Assembly (NCBI RefSeq): GCF_900114325.1
Contig: NZ_FOSR01000001.1
Span: 62,001 to 126,000 of the forward strand
Length of the DNA: 64,000 nucleotides
Origin: Rhodanobacter glycinis
GTDB taxonomy: Bacteria > Pseudomonadota > Gammaproteobacteria > Xanthomonadales > Rhodanobacteraceae
Direction of reading: 5' to 3'
Shown: positions 16,249 to 25,379 of the stretch, piece after piece
Position numbering within the stretch: the stretch's first letter is position 1
Layout: each line of letters starts with the position of its first letter
Made by a program: the position numbers and the translations under genes
The notes under the pieces: model-generated
What the model saw: the letters and a program-made list of their open reading frames with translations, nothing else
Told to the model about the DNA's origin: nothing
Databases searched by the model: none

Positions 16249-18267
16249 ATGAATCGCTATGTGAAATGCCTTGCGTCGCTGGTCGCCACTTGCATCACTG
16301 GTCTGGCGATGGCGCAGGTGCCGCCGCCGATGCAGCCGGCATCGACGACTCCTGCGGCCGTACCCGCATCTGCATCGGCGGCGGTCGATTCCACCGCGAA
16401 TGCCAGTGGCCAACTCCACGCGCTGACTGGCGCGGACCTGTCGAACTTCTTCGACGGGTTGGTGCCGTTTGCATTGCGGCGGGGCGACGTGGCCGGCGGC
16501 GTGATTTCGGTGGTGAAAGACGGCAAAGTGCTCTTCGCCAAGGGCTATGGCTACAACAACCTGAAGCAACGGACGGTGCCGTCTCCCGCGGACACGCTGT
16601 TCCGCATCGGCTCGACGTCCAAGTTGTTTACATGGACGGCGGCGATGCAGCTGGTGCAGGCGGGCAAGCTGAATCTGGACAGCGACGTCAACGACTATCT
16701 CGACTTCAAGATTCCGCCGTTCCAGGGCAAGCCAATCACGTTGCGCAACCTGTTGACGCAAAGCCCCGGCTTTGAAGATACCGCGCGCAACCTGATTTCC
16801 ACCGATGGCAAGCCGGTCGATCTGGAGCGTTACCTGAAATCGCACCTGCCGGCGCGGATTTATCCGCCAGGCGATGTGGTGGCGTACTCCAATTACGGTT
16901 GCGGCCTGGCCGGCTATATCGTGCAGCGGGTGTCCGGGCAGAGCTTCGACGATTACGTCGAGCAGCACCTCTTCAAGCCGCTGGACATGCAGCACTCCAC
17001 CTTCCGTCAGCCGCTGCCGGCACAGTTCGAGCCGCTGATGGCCGCCAGTTACGACAAAGCCTCCGACGGCAAGCTGCAGCCCTTCGAGATCGTCGACCCG
17101 GCCCCGGCCGGTGCGATGAGCTCGACGGCGCTGGACATGGCGCATTTCATGATCGCCCAGCTGCAAGGCGGCAGTTACGACGGCAACTCGATCCTGTCGC
17201 CGGCCACGACCGCCTTGATGCACACGCCGCAACGCACCGATGCGCCGGGGATGAATGGCTACGCCCTGGGTTTCTACCAGGAGAACAGCCACGGCCAGAC
17301 CATCATCGGCCATGCCGGCGATACGGACTATTTCCATACCGATCTGCATCTGATGCTGGATGCCGACGTTGGCGTGTTCATGTCGTTCAACAGCGCGGGC
17401 AACGAGGGTGGTGCCGAAGTGATTCGCGCAGGAATCTTCAACGCATTCCTCGACCGCTATTTCCCGGTCGCGACACCGCAGCTGCCCACCGCTGCGACAG
17501 CCAAGGCCGATGCCGCGCGAGTGGCGGGCTGGTATCTGTCCAGTCGCCGCAACGACAGTGCGCTGCGCATGCTCTACGCCTTGACCCAGACCCAGGTATC
17601 GGCCTTGCCCGACGGCACGATCCAGACTGCGGCGTTCATGAATCCCTCCGGTGCACCGATGCATTGGCGCGAGGTGGGGCCGCTGAAATATCAGCAGGTG
17701 GATGGTCCCTACCATCTGGATTTCGTGGCGGCGGCCAATGGCGACATTCGTTACTGGGTCACCGACTCATTGCCGCCGGTGATGGTTTTCCAGACAGTGA
17801 CGGGCCTGCACACGCTGGGCAGCATCGAACTGCTGGGTACGTTGTCGTTGCTGCTCCTGCTGGCTACCTTGCTGAGCTGGTTGTGCGGTTGGCTGGTGCG
17901 TCGTCACTACGGCCGGGGACTTGCGCTGAATCCGAAGCAGCGCCGCTTCCGCCTGTGGTCGCGACTGGGCGTGCTGGCGCTGTTTGTCACGCTGCTTGGC
18001 TGGCTGATCCTGATGGTGAGCATGGCCAGCGACCAGAGCCTGCTGCTGCAGGGCGGCGCGACGCCTTGGCTTTATCTGCTCTATGCCTTGGGCGTACTGG
18101 CCTTGCTGGGTGTGGTGTTGATCGTGCACCACACGGTGCGCAGCTGGATGACGCCACGTCGCGGTCGCTGGGTGCTGGTGGGCGAGACCCTGCTGGCGCT
18201 GGCGGCGATCTATCTGGCGTGGCTGATCCTGGCGCTCAGGATGATCAGCTTCAACGTCCACTACTGA
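16249..18267 (+). CDS. serine hydrolase, class C beta-lactamase fold, with C-terminal membrane segments
   Basis: A 672-residue exported serine hydrolase of the beta-lactamase/DD-peptidase (AmpC, PBP4*-like) fold. A signal peptide covers about residues 1-22. Catalytic motifs are STSK (Ser122-x-x-Lys125), YSN (213-215) and HAG (355-357, the KTG equivalent). A small accessory domain follows (about 420-510). Four hydrophobic segments in the last ~150 residues predict anchoring in the inner membrane, with the catalytic domain in the periplasm. The start was chosen before the signal peptide with GGAG upstream; an ATG at 16225 is possible. It is 26 bp behind the TonB receptor. A D-amino acid peptidase role is inferred from context. 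Confidence 0.82.
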   Translation: MNRYVKCLASLVATCITGLAMAQVPPPMQPASTTPAAVPASASAAVDSTANASGQLHALTGADLSNFFDGLVPFALRRGDVAGGVISVVKDGKVLFAKGYGYNNLKQRTVPSPADTLFRIGSTSKLFTWTAAMQLVQAGKLNLDSDVNDYLDFKIPPFQGKPITLRNLLTQSPGFEDTARNLISTDGKPVDLERYLKSHLPARIYPPGDVVAYSNYGCGLAGYIVQRVSGQSFDDYVEQHLFKPLDMQHSTFRQPLPAQFEPLMAASYDKASDGKLQPFEIVDPAPAGAMSSTALDMAHFMIAQLQGGSYDGNSILSPATTALMHTPQRTDAPGMNGYALGFYQENSHGQTIIGHAGDTDYFHTDLHLMLDADVGVFMSFNSAGNEGGAEVIRAGIFNAFLDRYFPVATPQLPTAATAKADAARVAGWYLSSRRNDSALRMLYALTQTQVSALPDGTIQTAAFMNPSGAPMHWREVGPLKYQQVDGPYHLDFVAAANGDIRYWVTDSLPPVMVFQTVTGLHTLGSIELLGTLSLLLLLATLLSWLCGWLVRRHYGRGLALNPKQRRFRLWSRLGVLALFVTLLGWLILMVSMASDQSLLLQGGATPWLYLLYALGVLALLGVVLIVHHTVRSWMTPRRGRWVLVGETLLALAAIYLAWLILALRMISFNVHY

Positions 18268-18323
18268 CTTCATTCGCGCGGCGGCGGATCTGCGTCGCCG
18301 CGCATTTCATCCAGGAAGCAAGC

Positions 18324-19352
18324 ATGAATATCCATGTTGGCGGGCGGTTGCGCCTGCGAGCGACACCCAAGAGCTGGGCGATCGAGGCACCGTTCCACAT
18401 CACCGGCTACACCTTCAACGCGTTCGATGCAGTGATCGTCGAGCTGACGGATGAACAAGGGCATACAGGGCGCGCGGAAGCGCAGGGCGTCTATTACCAC
18501 CAGGACACATCCGCTTCGATGGTGGCGCAGGTCGAAGCGTTGCGCGCACGGGTCGAAGCCGGCATCACGCGGGAGGAATTGCAGGCCCTGTTGCCGGCCG
18601 GCGGCGCGCGCAACGCGTTGGACTGTGCCTTGTGGGATCTCGAAGCCAAGCGTGCCGACAAGCCGGTCTGGCAGCTTGCCGGACTGGATGCACCGAAGCC
18701 GTTGCTGACCACCTATACATTGAGTGCGGAGGAGCCGGAGGTGATGGCAAGTCGCGCGGGTGCCTACGCGCAGGCCCGGGCGATCAAGCTCAAGCTGACT
18801 GATGATGATCGCAATGCCGAACGCGTGCTGGCCGTGCGCAAGGCGCGTCCGGACGTATGGCTGATGGTCGACGCCAACCAGGGTTTCACGCGGGAGTCGT
18901 TCGCGCGCCTACTGCCGACGCTGGTGGATGCGCGCGTGGATGTCGTCGAGCAACCGTTCCCGGTGGGCAACGAAGCGTGGCTGGATGGCCTGGAACGCCC
19001 GATCCGCATCGCGGCGGACGAAAGCGTGCAGGATCGCAGTGACCTGGCCAGGTTGGTCGGTCGCGTCGACGTCATCAACATCAAGCTGGACAAGTGCGGC
19101 GGCCTCACCGAAGGATTGGCCCTGGCCGAGGAAGCACGCAAGCTGGGCTTCGAATTGATGGTCGGCAACATGGGTGGTTCGTCGCTGGCGATGGGACCCG
19201 CTTTCGTGGTGGGCCAGTTGTGCGACGTGGTGGATCTTGACGGGCCGCTTGGCCTGCTGGCCGATCACGTTCCGTCGGTGGTGTACGAGGGCGGTACCAT
19301 CTGGTGCCCCGACGCGCTATGGGGCGGCCCGCTGGCGGTGCCGGCATCGTGA
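18324..19352 (+). CDS. dipeptide epimerase of the enolase superfamily (L-Ala-D/L-Glu epimerase type)
   Basis: A 342-residue muconate-lactonizing/mandelate racemase-subgroup enzyme. It shows the Lys-x-Lys acid/base motif (Lys155-x-Lys157), metal ligands Asp183 (MVDAN), Glu209 (VEQP) and Asp232 (ADES), and the opposite lysine in NIKLDKCGG (Lys254/Lys257). This arrangement is typical of enzymes that epimerise dipeptides such as L-Ala-D-Glu derived from murein. Substrate specificity within the subgroup varies, so Ala-Glu is likely but not certain. The ATG at 18324 follows CAGGAAG. It lies between a serine hydrolase and a POT peptide transporter on the same strand. Confidence 0.85.
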   Translation: MNIHVGGRLRLRATPKSWAIEAPFHITGYTFNAFDAVIVELTDEQGHTGRAEAQGVYYHQDTSASMVAQVEALRARVEAGITREELQALLPAGGARNALDCALWDLEAKRADKPVWQLAGLDAPKPLLTTYTLSAEEPEVMASRAGAYAQARAIKLKLTDDDRNAERVLAVRKARPDVWLMVDANQGFTRESFARLLPTLVDARVDVVEQPFPVGNEAWLDGLERPIRIAADESVQDRSDLARLVGRVDVINIKLDKCGGLTEGLALAEEARKLGFELMVGNMGGSSLAMGPAFVVGQLCDVVDLDGPLGLLADHVPSVVYEGGTIWCPDALWGGPLAVPAS

Positions 19353-19386
19353 GCGCGTGCAATCAGCAAGGAGACCTGTCGGCGTG

Positions 19387-20709
19387 ATGTCCAGCATGGC
19401 GGCCCCATCCATCGAGAAAAACTGGTTCGGTCACCCGCGTGGCCTGACCGTGCTGTTCCTCACCGAAATGTGGGAGATGTTCTCCTTCTTCGGCATGCGC
19501 GCGATCCTGGTCTATTACATGACCATGCATCTGGACATGGAGCAGGAGTACGCCTCGCTGGTCTATGGCGCGTACGCGGCCTTTGTCTACTTCACCCCGG
19601 TGTTCGGCGGCATGCTCGCCGATCGCTGGCTGGGCAAGAGCCGCGCCGTGGTCATCGGCGGCTCGATGATGGCGCTCGGCCATTTCATGATGTCGTCGGA
19701 AGCCTTGTTCTATCCGGCGTTGTGCATGATTGCGCTGGGCAATGGGCTGTTCCTGCCCAGCCTGGCCAGCCAGATCGAAGGGCTGTATCGCGACGGCGAC
19801 GTGCGCAGCAAGAGCGCGTACAACATCTATTACGTCGGCATCAATCTGGGTGGATTTCTGGCGCCGCTGGTGTGCGGCACGCTGGGCGAGGCGTTTGGCT
19901 GGCACTGGGGTTTTGCGGCCGCCGGCATCGGCATGTTGCTGTCGTTGGTGATCTATCTGTGCGGCCGTCGCTATCTGCCGCCGGAGCCCAAGCGCGGTGT
20001 CGAGGCGCGCGCGGCACGACCACCGATGGACCGGGCCGCGCGTGATCGCTTCGCCTTGCTGATCGGCATCGCCGCCATCGTGGTGATTTTCCGTGGCGCC
20101 TATGAGCAGAACGGCAACACCATTGCGTTGTGGGCCGACACCGGCATCGACCGGCAACTGACCGCAAGCTGGTCGATACCGATGACCTGGTTCCAGTCGA
20201 TCAACTCCTTGGCCGTGTTCATCTTCACGCCCGTGTTGGTGGCGCGCTGGGCGCGGCTGGCGAAGCGTGGCGTGGATACGCCGCTGCTGGCACGCATGGC
20301 ATTCGGCGCGACGATTGTCGGTGCGTCGTACGTGGCCCTGGGCCTGGTGGCGGCATGGAGCGAGGCGCATGGCACGCGTGCGAGCTGGGTGTGGCTTTTC
20401 GTCTGGTTCGTGGTGTTCACCATCGGCGAGCTGTACATCCTGCCGGTCGGGCTGGCGTTGTTCGGGCGCATGGCGCCGGAGGGTTTCCGTGCCACCAGCA
20501 TTGCCACGTGGTTCTTCGCAGGGTTCTTCGGCAACCTGCTGGCCGGCGGGCTGGGCACGCTGTGGAGCCTGATGAACCACGGCCTGTTCTTCGTGCTGAT
20601 CGGTGCGGTCTCCGGGCTGTCAGCCGTGCTTTTGTATATGCTCAGTCGGCGCCATCGCGGCGTGGGACAACAGGGAGAGGTCGGCGGCACTGCGGTGCTG
20701 GCCCGATGA
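19387..20709 (+). CDS. POT/PTR family proton-dependent oligopeptide transporter
   Basis: A 440-residue inner-membrane transporter of the POT branch of the MFS, importing di- and tripeptides with protons. The first helix carries the family ExxE(R)-type motif in variant form, TEMWEMFSFFGMRAILVYYM; the usual Arg after the second Glu is Met here. YGAYAAFVYFTPVFGGMLADRWLG (two halves) and GFFGNLLAGGLG near the end are typical. About 12 hydrophobic helices are visible. An ATG at 19387 (or GTG at 19384) starts it. It probably brings hydrolase-released dipeptides into the cell for the epimerase encoded 34 bp upstream. Confidence 0.87.
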   Translation: MSSMAAPSIEKNWFGHPRGLTVLFLTEMWEMFSFFGMRAILVYYMTMHLDMEQEYASLVYGAYAAFVYFTPVFGGMLADRWLGKSRAVVIGGSMMALGHFMMSSEALFYPALCMIALGNGLFLPSLASQIEGLYRDGDVRSKSAYNIYYVGINLGGFLAPLVCGTLGEAFGWHWGFAAAGIGMLLSLVIYLCGRRYLPPEPKRGVEARAARPPMDRAARDRFALLIGIAAIVVIFRGAYEQNGNTIALWADTGIDRQLTASWSIPMTWFQSINSLAVFIFTPVLVARWARLAKRGVDTPLLARMAFGATIVGASYVALGLVAAWSEAHGTRASWVWLFVWFVVFTIGELYILPVGLALFGRMAPEGFRATSIATWFFAGFFGNLLAGGLGTLWSLMNHGLFFVLIGAVSGLSAVLLYMLSRRHRGVGQQGEVGGTAVLAR

Positions 20710-20719
20710 GCGCGCACTG

Positions 20720-21661
20720 ATGATCAAAGACCTGCAGAAAAACCTGAAAGACCACTGGGACAGCTTCACCACGTCCGAGCAGAAAATTGCCACCTACCTG
20801 CTGCAGAACCCGGGCGGCATCCCGTTCGAAACCGCCTCGTCGCTGGGCCAACGCGTGGGCGTGAGCGCGATGACGGTGGGGCGCTTCCTGCGCAACCTCG
20901 GCTATGCCGGCCTGAATGAACTGAAGGAAGAGTTGCGCGGCGACGCACCGTGGCTGCAGCTGTACCAGAACCCGGACGTGGCGGGCGATCCGGCCACGAT
21001 GTCCGAAAGCCTGAAAGCCGAAATCCGCGGCATCACCACGGCGCATGCGCTGACCCGCACGGCAGAGTGGAAGGGGGTGGTCAAGCTGCTGGTGGAGGCT
21101 GACCGCGTTTCGGTGGCCAGTTTTCATCAGGGGCGCTTCCTCGGGCTGGGTTTGGCCAGTCTGATGCAGAGCGTCAAACCGCGTACCCGTTTCGACGAAG
21201 GCCTGGATGGCGCCTATACCGACCTGCTGCTGGATTCCAGCGGAAAAAGCTGTGTGCTGCTGATCGATTTCCGGCGCTATTCGCGGCACTTCCGCATTCT
21301 GGCCGAGGAATGCGTGGCGCGCGGCATCCCGCTGGCCATCATCACCGACAGCCAGTGTTACTGGGCGCGCCAGCTCACCGACAAGGTGCTGATGCTGCCG
21401 GCCGAGATGGAGCGGCCGTGGCACAACTTCACTGCTGCCATGAGCCTGCTCAGCCTGCTGATCGGCGCGGTCACGCGCGCGCAGGGCGACATGTTCGATC
21501 GCATCGGCGACATCACCCAGTTGCGCCAGAAACTGGTGGGTTATGTCGAGGCGCCGCCTGTCATCGACCGGAATGCAAAAGCTGCCACGAAGGCAACTCG
21601 GTCCACCGCAAAGAAAAGCGGTAGCAGCTCACGCAAACGCAACGGCAAACCGGGGGCCTGA
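20720..21661 (+). CDS. MurR/RpiR family transcriptional regulator
   Basis: A 313-residue regulator. The N-terminal HTH_6 domain (about residues 1-75) shows FTTSEQKIATYLLQNP and SASLGQ-type SSLGQRVGVSAMTVGRFLRNLGY. The C-terminal SIS domain (about 115-265) has VSVASFHQGRFLGLGLASLMQ and LLIDFRRYSR, and binds phosphosugars in relatives such as MurR. A basic Lys/Ser-rich tail ends the protein. It begins 10 bp after the peptide transporter gene and is the likely local regulator of the peptide-utilisation genes. The effector is unknown. Confidence 0.85.
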   Translation: MIKDLQKNLKDHWDSFTTSEQKIATYLLQNPGGIPFETASSLGQRVGVSAMTVGRFLRNLGYAGLNELKEELRGDAPWLQLYQNPDVAGDPATMSESLKAEIRGITTAHALTRTAEWKGVVKLLVEADRVSVASFHQGRFLGLGLASLMQSVKPRTRFDEGLDGAYTDLLLDSSGKSCVLLIDFRRYSRHFRILAEECVARGIPLAIITDSQCYWARQLTDKVLMLPAEMERPWHNFTAAMSLLSLLIGAVTRAQGDMFDRIGDITQLRQKLVGYVEAPPVIDRNAKAATKATRSTAKKSGSSSRKRNGKPGA

Positions 21662-21707
21662 CGGCTGCGGGCAGGCCTGCAATGGCCATGCGCTGAAGTC
21701 AGGCTTG

Positions 21708-21734
21708 TGTCATCCCGGCGAAGGCCTGGATCCA
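21708..21734. repeat. GTCATCCCGGCGAAGGCC-type intergenic repeat
   Basis: Part of a common dispersed repeat (GTCATCCCGGCGAAGGCC then TGGATCC). A partial inverted counterpart, GCTGGAATGACGA, lies near 21830-21845. It fills the 259-bp gap between the RpiR gene and the second serine hydrolase, suggesting the operon is interrupted there. Confidence 0.5.
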
Positions 21735-21920
21735 ATGGCTTGTGTCACTGGGCCAGAGGCACTGGATGACCAGACATTCGTCTGTTGTAAAGCGCTTCCA
21801 GCTTGACCAGCCCTTCGGTTGTTGAGAGCCGCTGGAATGACGAGCAGGAAAATGGCCTGACTCCCGGCGCATTGCCGGCGACGGGAGGCGCGTAGATAAC
21901 GCCATCGAAGAGGTGCACTG

Positions 21921-23573
21921 ATGATCCATCGATTCCGCAAAAATGGCGTGCCGCAAGCCGGAGCCATTCGCTGGCACACCACGCTCGTGCTCGCGCTGGT
22001 CATGCTGCTGTCCTCCGGGATGGGTCAAGCAGTGCTGGCTCACGGGGCCTTGGCCCCAACCGTGTCGGCACCTGCGCTGGATGCGTTCGCCCACAAGGAC
22101 ATGCAGACCTTCGGCACCCCGGGCATGGCGGCGGTGATCGTCGATGGCGACAAGACCACCACCTATGCCTGGGGTGTGCGCAAGCTGGGCACCAGCGCCA
22201 AGGTGGACGCGCACACCATCTTCCCGATCGGCTCCAACACCAAGGCCTTCACCGCCGCCGCGCTGGCGATTCTGGTCGATGAAGGAAAGTTGCACTGGAA
22301 TGACCGCGTCGCCGACAAGCTGCCGGGATTCCGCATGTACGACGCCTATGCGTCCAGCGAGATGACCGTCACCGACCTGCTCGTGCATCGCAGCGGGCTG
22401 GGTCTGGGTGAGGGCGATCTGATGATGTTCCCCACCTCCAACCGCACCCGCGCGGAGCTGGTGCACGACATTCGCTACCTGAAACCCAAGTATTCGTTCC
22501 GCAGCGGCTACGACTACGACAACGTGCTATACGTCGTGGCCGGGCAATTGGTCCAGGCCGTTTCCGGCCAGCGCTGGGAAGACTTCGTGCAGCAGCACAT
22601 CCTCGATCCGCTGCAAATGCACGACACGCGGACCAGCATCGATGCACATACCGCCGATCAGGTGGCGCTGCATGCCAAGAACACCACGTCGGTGCGCGGC
22701 GTCGGCAAGCAGGCGGTGCTCACCACGGTGATGACGGGCGATGTGTTTGCGCCGGCCGGTGCGCTGCAAGTCAGCGCAGTGGACATGGGCCGCTGGCTGC
22801 AGCTGCAACTGGATCGCGGAAAAATGGCCGATGGCAAACGGCTGCTCAGTGCGGCGTCGGCGAAGATGTTGTGGACGCCGCAGACATTGATTCCGATTTC
22901 ACCGTTGCCACCCGAGGTTGCGCTGGCGCAGCCGCAATTCGATGCCTATGCGTTGGGTCTCGAAGTGCAGGATTATCGCGGCCACAAGATCATCACCCAT
23001 CTCGGCGGCGTGCTGGGCGGCGTGTCGGCGGTGGTGATCATTCCGGACCGGCATGCAGCGTTTGCCATCATGCTCAATTCCGAAGACATTGGTGCCTTGT
23101 TCGCGATGCGCGAGCATCTGCTGGATACCTTGCTGGACCTGCCTTCGCCGGACTGGATCGCCGGCTACAAGCAGATGTTCGACAGCATCCACGCCGGCGC
23201 CATCGCAGCACTGCACAACCAGGGCGCGACCACGCATCCGGAACGCGGACCGTCGCTGCCGTTGTCCGGTTATGCCGGCGTCTATCGCGATCCGTGGTAC
23301 GGCACCGCCACGATCAGTCAGGACAAGAGTCGGCATAGCGCGCTGGACATCAGCTTCGATCGTTCGCCGGGGTTGCACGGCACGCTGGAGCACGTGCAGT
23401 ACGACACCTTCCGCACGCACTGGGCGATGCCCGATGTCGAGGATGCCTACGTCACCTTTGCGCTCAATCCCGATGGCAGCATCGACCGGATGACGATGAA
23501 GGCCGTTTCGCCGCTGGCCGATTTCAGCTGGGATTACCAGGATCTTCGCTTCGTTCCGGTAACGAAGCATTAG
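21921..23573 (+). CDS. serine hydrolase, class C beta-lactamase fold, exported
   Basis: A 550-residue exported serine hydrolase of the PBP4*/AmpC-like group. A long signal peptide (about residues 18-40, ending VLAHG) is followed by the catalytic motifs SNTK (Ser105-x-x-Lys108), YDN (199-201) and THLGG near residue 360. The C-terminal ~130 residues form a DUF3471-like beta domain that begins after PLSGYAGVYRDPWYG. Unlike the hydrolase encoded at 16249 it has no C-terminal membrane helices. It lies downstream of the RpiR regulator, separated by a repeat. The substrate is unknown; a D-Ala or D-amino-acid peptide is inferred from neighbours. Confidence 0.83.
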   Translation: MIHRFRKNGVPQAGAIRWHTTLVLALVMLLSSGMGQAVLAHGALAPTVSAPALDAFAHKDMQTFGTPGMAAVIVDGDKTTTYAWGVRKLGTSAKVDAHTIFPIGSNTKAFTAAALAILVDEGKLHWNDRVADKLPGFRMYDAYASSEMTVTDLLVHRSGLGLGEGDLMMFPTSNRTRAELVHDIRYLKPKYSFRSGYDYDNVLYVVAGQLVQAVSGQRWEDFVQQHILDPLQMHDTRTSIDAHTADQVALHAKNTTSVRGVGKQAVLTTVMTGDVFAPAGALQVSAVDMGRWLQLQLDRGKMADGKRLLSAASAKMLWTPQTLIPISPLPPEVALAQPQFDAYALGLEVQDYRGHKIITHLGGVLGGVSAVVIIPDRHAAFAIMLNSEDIGALFAMREHLLDTLLDLPSPDWIAGYKQMFDSIHAGAIAALHNQGATTHPERGPSLPLSGYAGVYRDPWYGTATISQDKSRHSALDISFDRSPGLHGTLEHVQYDTFRTHWAMPDVEDAYVTFALNPDGSIDRMTMKAVSPLADFSWDYQDLRFVPVTKH

Positions 23574-23738
23574 CCATCGCTGACGGTTCCTGATGCCGGA
23601 CTTCCACCGCATGTTGCCTGGCGCGCACGTGAACTGATGCATGGGCATGCGCTGCGCGTTCAATCGGGTTGGCGAGTTTTTGATGCATCATGGGCGTGCT
23701 GCCGCGTGGTGCGGCAAGGACGGCGAGCTGGGCGTGGC

Positions 23739-25379
23739 ATGAGTTCGATCGAACTGGTTTTGGCGATGTTGCTGGCGGTGGTGGCCAGCGGCTATCTGGT
23801 GCGGGTACTGCCGTTCTCGCTGCCGCTGCCCCTGGTGCAGATTGCGCTGGGCGCGGTGATTTCCGGGGTGCTCAAGCATGGCGTGACGCTGGACCCGGAT
23901 GTGTTCTTCCTGCTGTTCCTGCCGCCGCTGCTGTTTCTTGACGGCTGGCGCATTCCCAAGAATGGCCTGTTGCGTGACCGCGCGGTGATCCTGGAACTGG
24001 CGCTGGGGCTGGTGGTGTTCACGGTGCTGGGGGCCGGGCTGTTGATCCATTGGCTGATCCCGAGCATGCCGCTGGCGGTGGCCTTTGCGCTGGCGGCGAT
24101 CGTGTCGCCGACCGATCCGGTGGCGGTGTCGTCGATCGCGGCGCGCGTGCCGATTCCCACCCGGCTGATGCACATTCTGGAGGGCGAGTCGTTGCTCAAC
24201 GATGCGTCCGGCCTGGTGTGCTTCCGCTTTGCGGTAGCCGCGGTGGTGACCGGCAGTTTTTCGTTGCTGTCCGCATCGCTGACGTTCCTGTGGGTCGCCT
24301 TGATCGGGCTGGCGGTCGGCGCGCTGTTCACCTTGCTGGTGAGCTATGTGCAGCAGCGGTTGTCGCGCCGGTTCGGGCAGGAAAGCGGTTCGTCGATCCT
24401 GATCAGCCTGCTGATCCCGTTCGGGGCTTATCTGCTGGCCGAGAAGCTGCAGGCCTCGGGCATCCTGGCGGCGGTGGCGGCCGGCATCACCATGAGTTAC
24501 GTGGAACTCAACGGCAAGGTGCTGGCGAGCACGCGGGTCCAGCGTTCGGCGGTATGGGCCACGATCCAGTTCGCGCTGAATGGCATCGTGTTCATGCTGC
24601 TGGGCGAGCAATTGCCGGGCATTCTGCAAGGCGCGGTGCGCTCGGTGGAACAGAGCGGTCGGGCCAATCCGTGGTGGCTGCTGGTGTACGTGCTAGTGAT
24701 CAACGTGGGGCTGGCCGTGCTGCGTTACGTATGGGTGCAGGTGTCATTGCGGATGAGCCTGTGGCATGCGCGCCGTCGCGGCGAGATACGCCCGAAACCG
24801 CCCTGGCGGCTGGTGGTGGCCACCTCGCTGGCTGGCGTGCGTGGCGCGATCACGCTGGCCGGCGTGCTGACCCTGCCGCTGGTGCTGGGCGACGGTTCGG
24901 CGTTTCCCGCGCGCGATCTGGCGATCTTCCTCGCCACGGCGGTGATCCTGATTTCGCTGGTCACCGCCAGCGTGGGTTTGCCGATCCTGCTCAAGGGGCT
25001 GGAGATGCCGCCGGAGACGATGGCGGAGCAGGAAGAAAGCCTGGCTCGCCAGCAGGCCGCCACCAAGGCCATCGCCGCCGTCGAGAAGGCGCAGCAGGCC
25101 TTGCTGAAAGAAGCGCCCGCGACCGATGCGGATATCTACACGCACGCGGCGACGCGGGTCATCGCGCTATACAAGCGGCATCTGGACAGCACCGGCGAGG
25201 AAGGTGTCGACCCGGTGCAGCTGCGCAAGTCCGATGCCGCCGAGCGCACGCTGCGCCTGGCCGGTCTGCAAGCCGAGCGCAACGAGATCTTCCACATGGC
25301 GCGGCATCTGCGGATTTCCGACGAGATGTCACGCAAGCTGGTGCGCGAAATCGACCTGGCCGAATCGCGTTACCGCTGA
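23739..25379 (+). CDS. Na+/H+ antiporter, CPA1 family
   Basis: A 546-residue inner-membrane cation/proton antiporter (NhaP/YjcE type). About 12 hydrophobic helices fill the first ~420 residues. The ion-binding motifs SPTDPVAV (123-130) and ESLLNDASG (150-158) are intact. A ~120-residue cytoplasmic, charged, probably helical tail ends the protein. The ATG at 23739 precedes MSSIELVLAML; the frame opens 102 bp earlier without conserved sequence. Its last 10 bp overlap the end of the convergent pnuT gene. No functional link to the upstream peptide genes is evident. Confidence 0.87.
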   Translation: MSSIELVLAMLLAVVASGYLVRVLPFSLPLPLVQIALGAVISGVLKHGVTLDPDVFFLLFLPPLLFLDGWRIPKNGLLRDRAVILELALGLVVFTVLGAGLLIHWLIPSMPLAVAFALAAIVSPTDPVAVSSIAARVPIPTRLMHILEGESLLNDASGLVCFRFAVAAVVTGSFSLLSASLTFLWVALIGLAVGALFTLLVSYVQQRLSRRFGQESGSSILISLLIPFGAYLLAEKLQASGILAAVAAGITMSYVELNGKVLASTRVQRSAVWATIQFALNGIVFMLLGEQLPGILQGAVRSVEQSGRANPWWLLVYVLVINVGLAVLRYVWVQVSLRMSLWHARRRGEIRPKPPWRLVVATSLAGVRGAITLAGVLTLPLVLGDGSAFPARDLAIFLATAVILISLVTASVGLPILLKGLEMPPETMAEQEESLARQQAATKAIAAVEKAQQALLKEAPATDADIYTHAATRVIALYKRHLDSTGEEGVDPVQLRKSDAAERTLRLAGLQAERNEIFHMARHLRISDEMSRKLVREIDLAESRYR

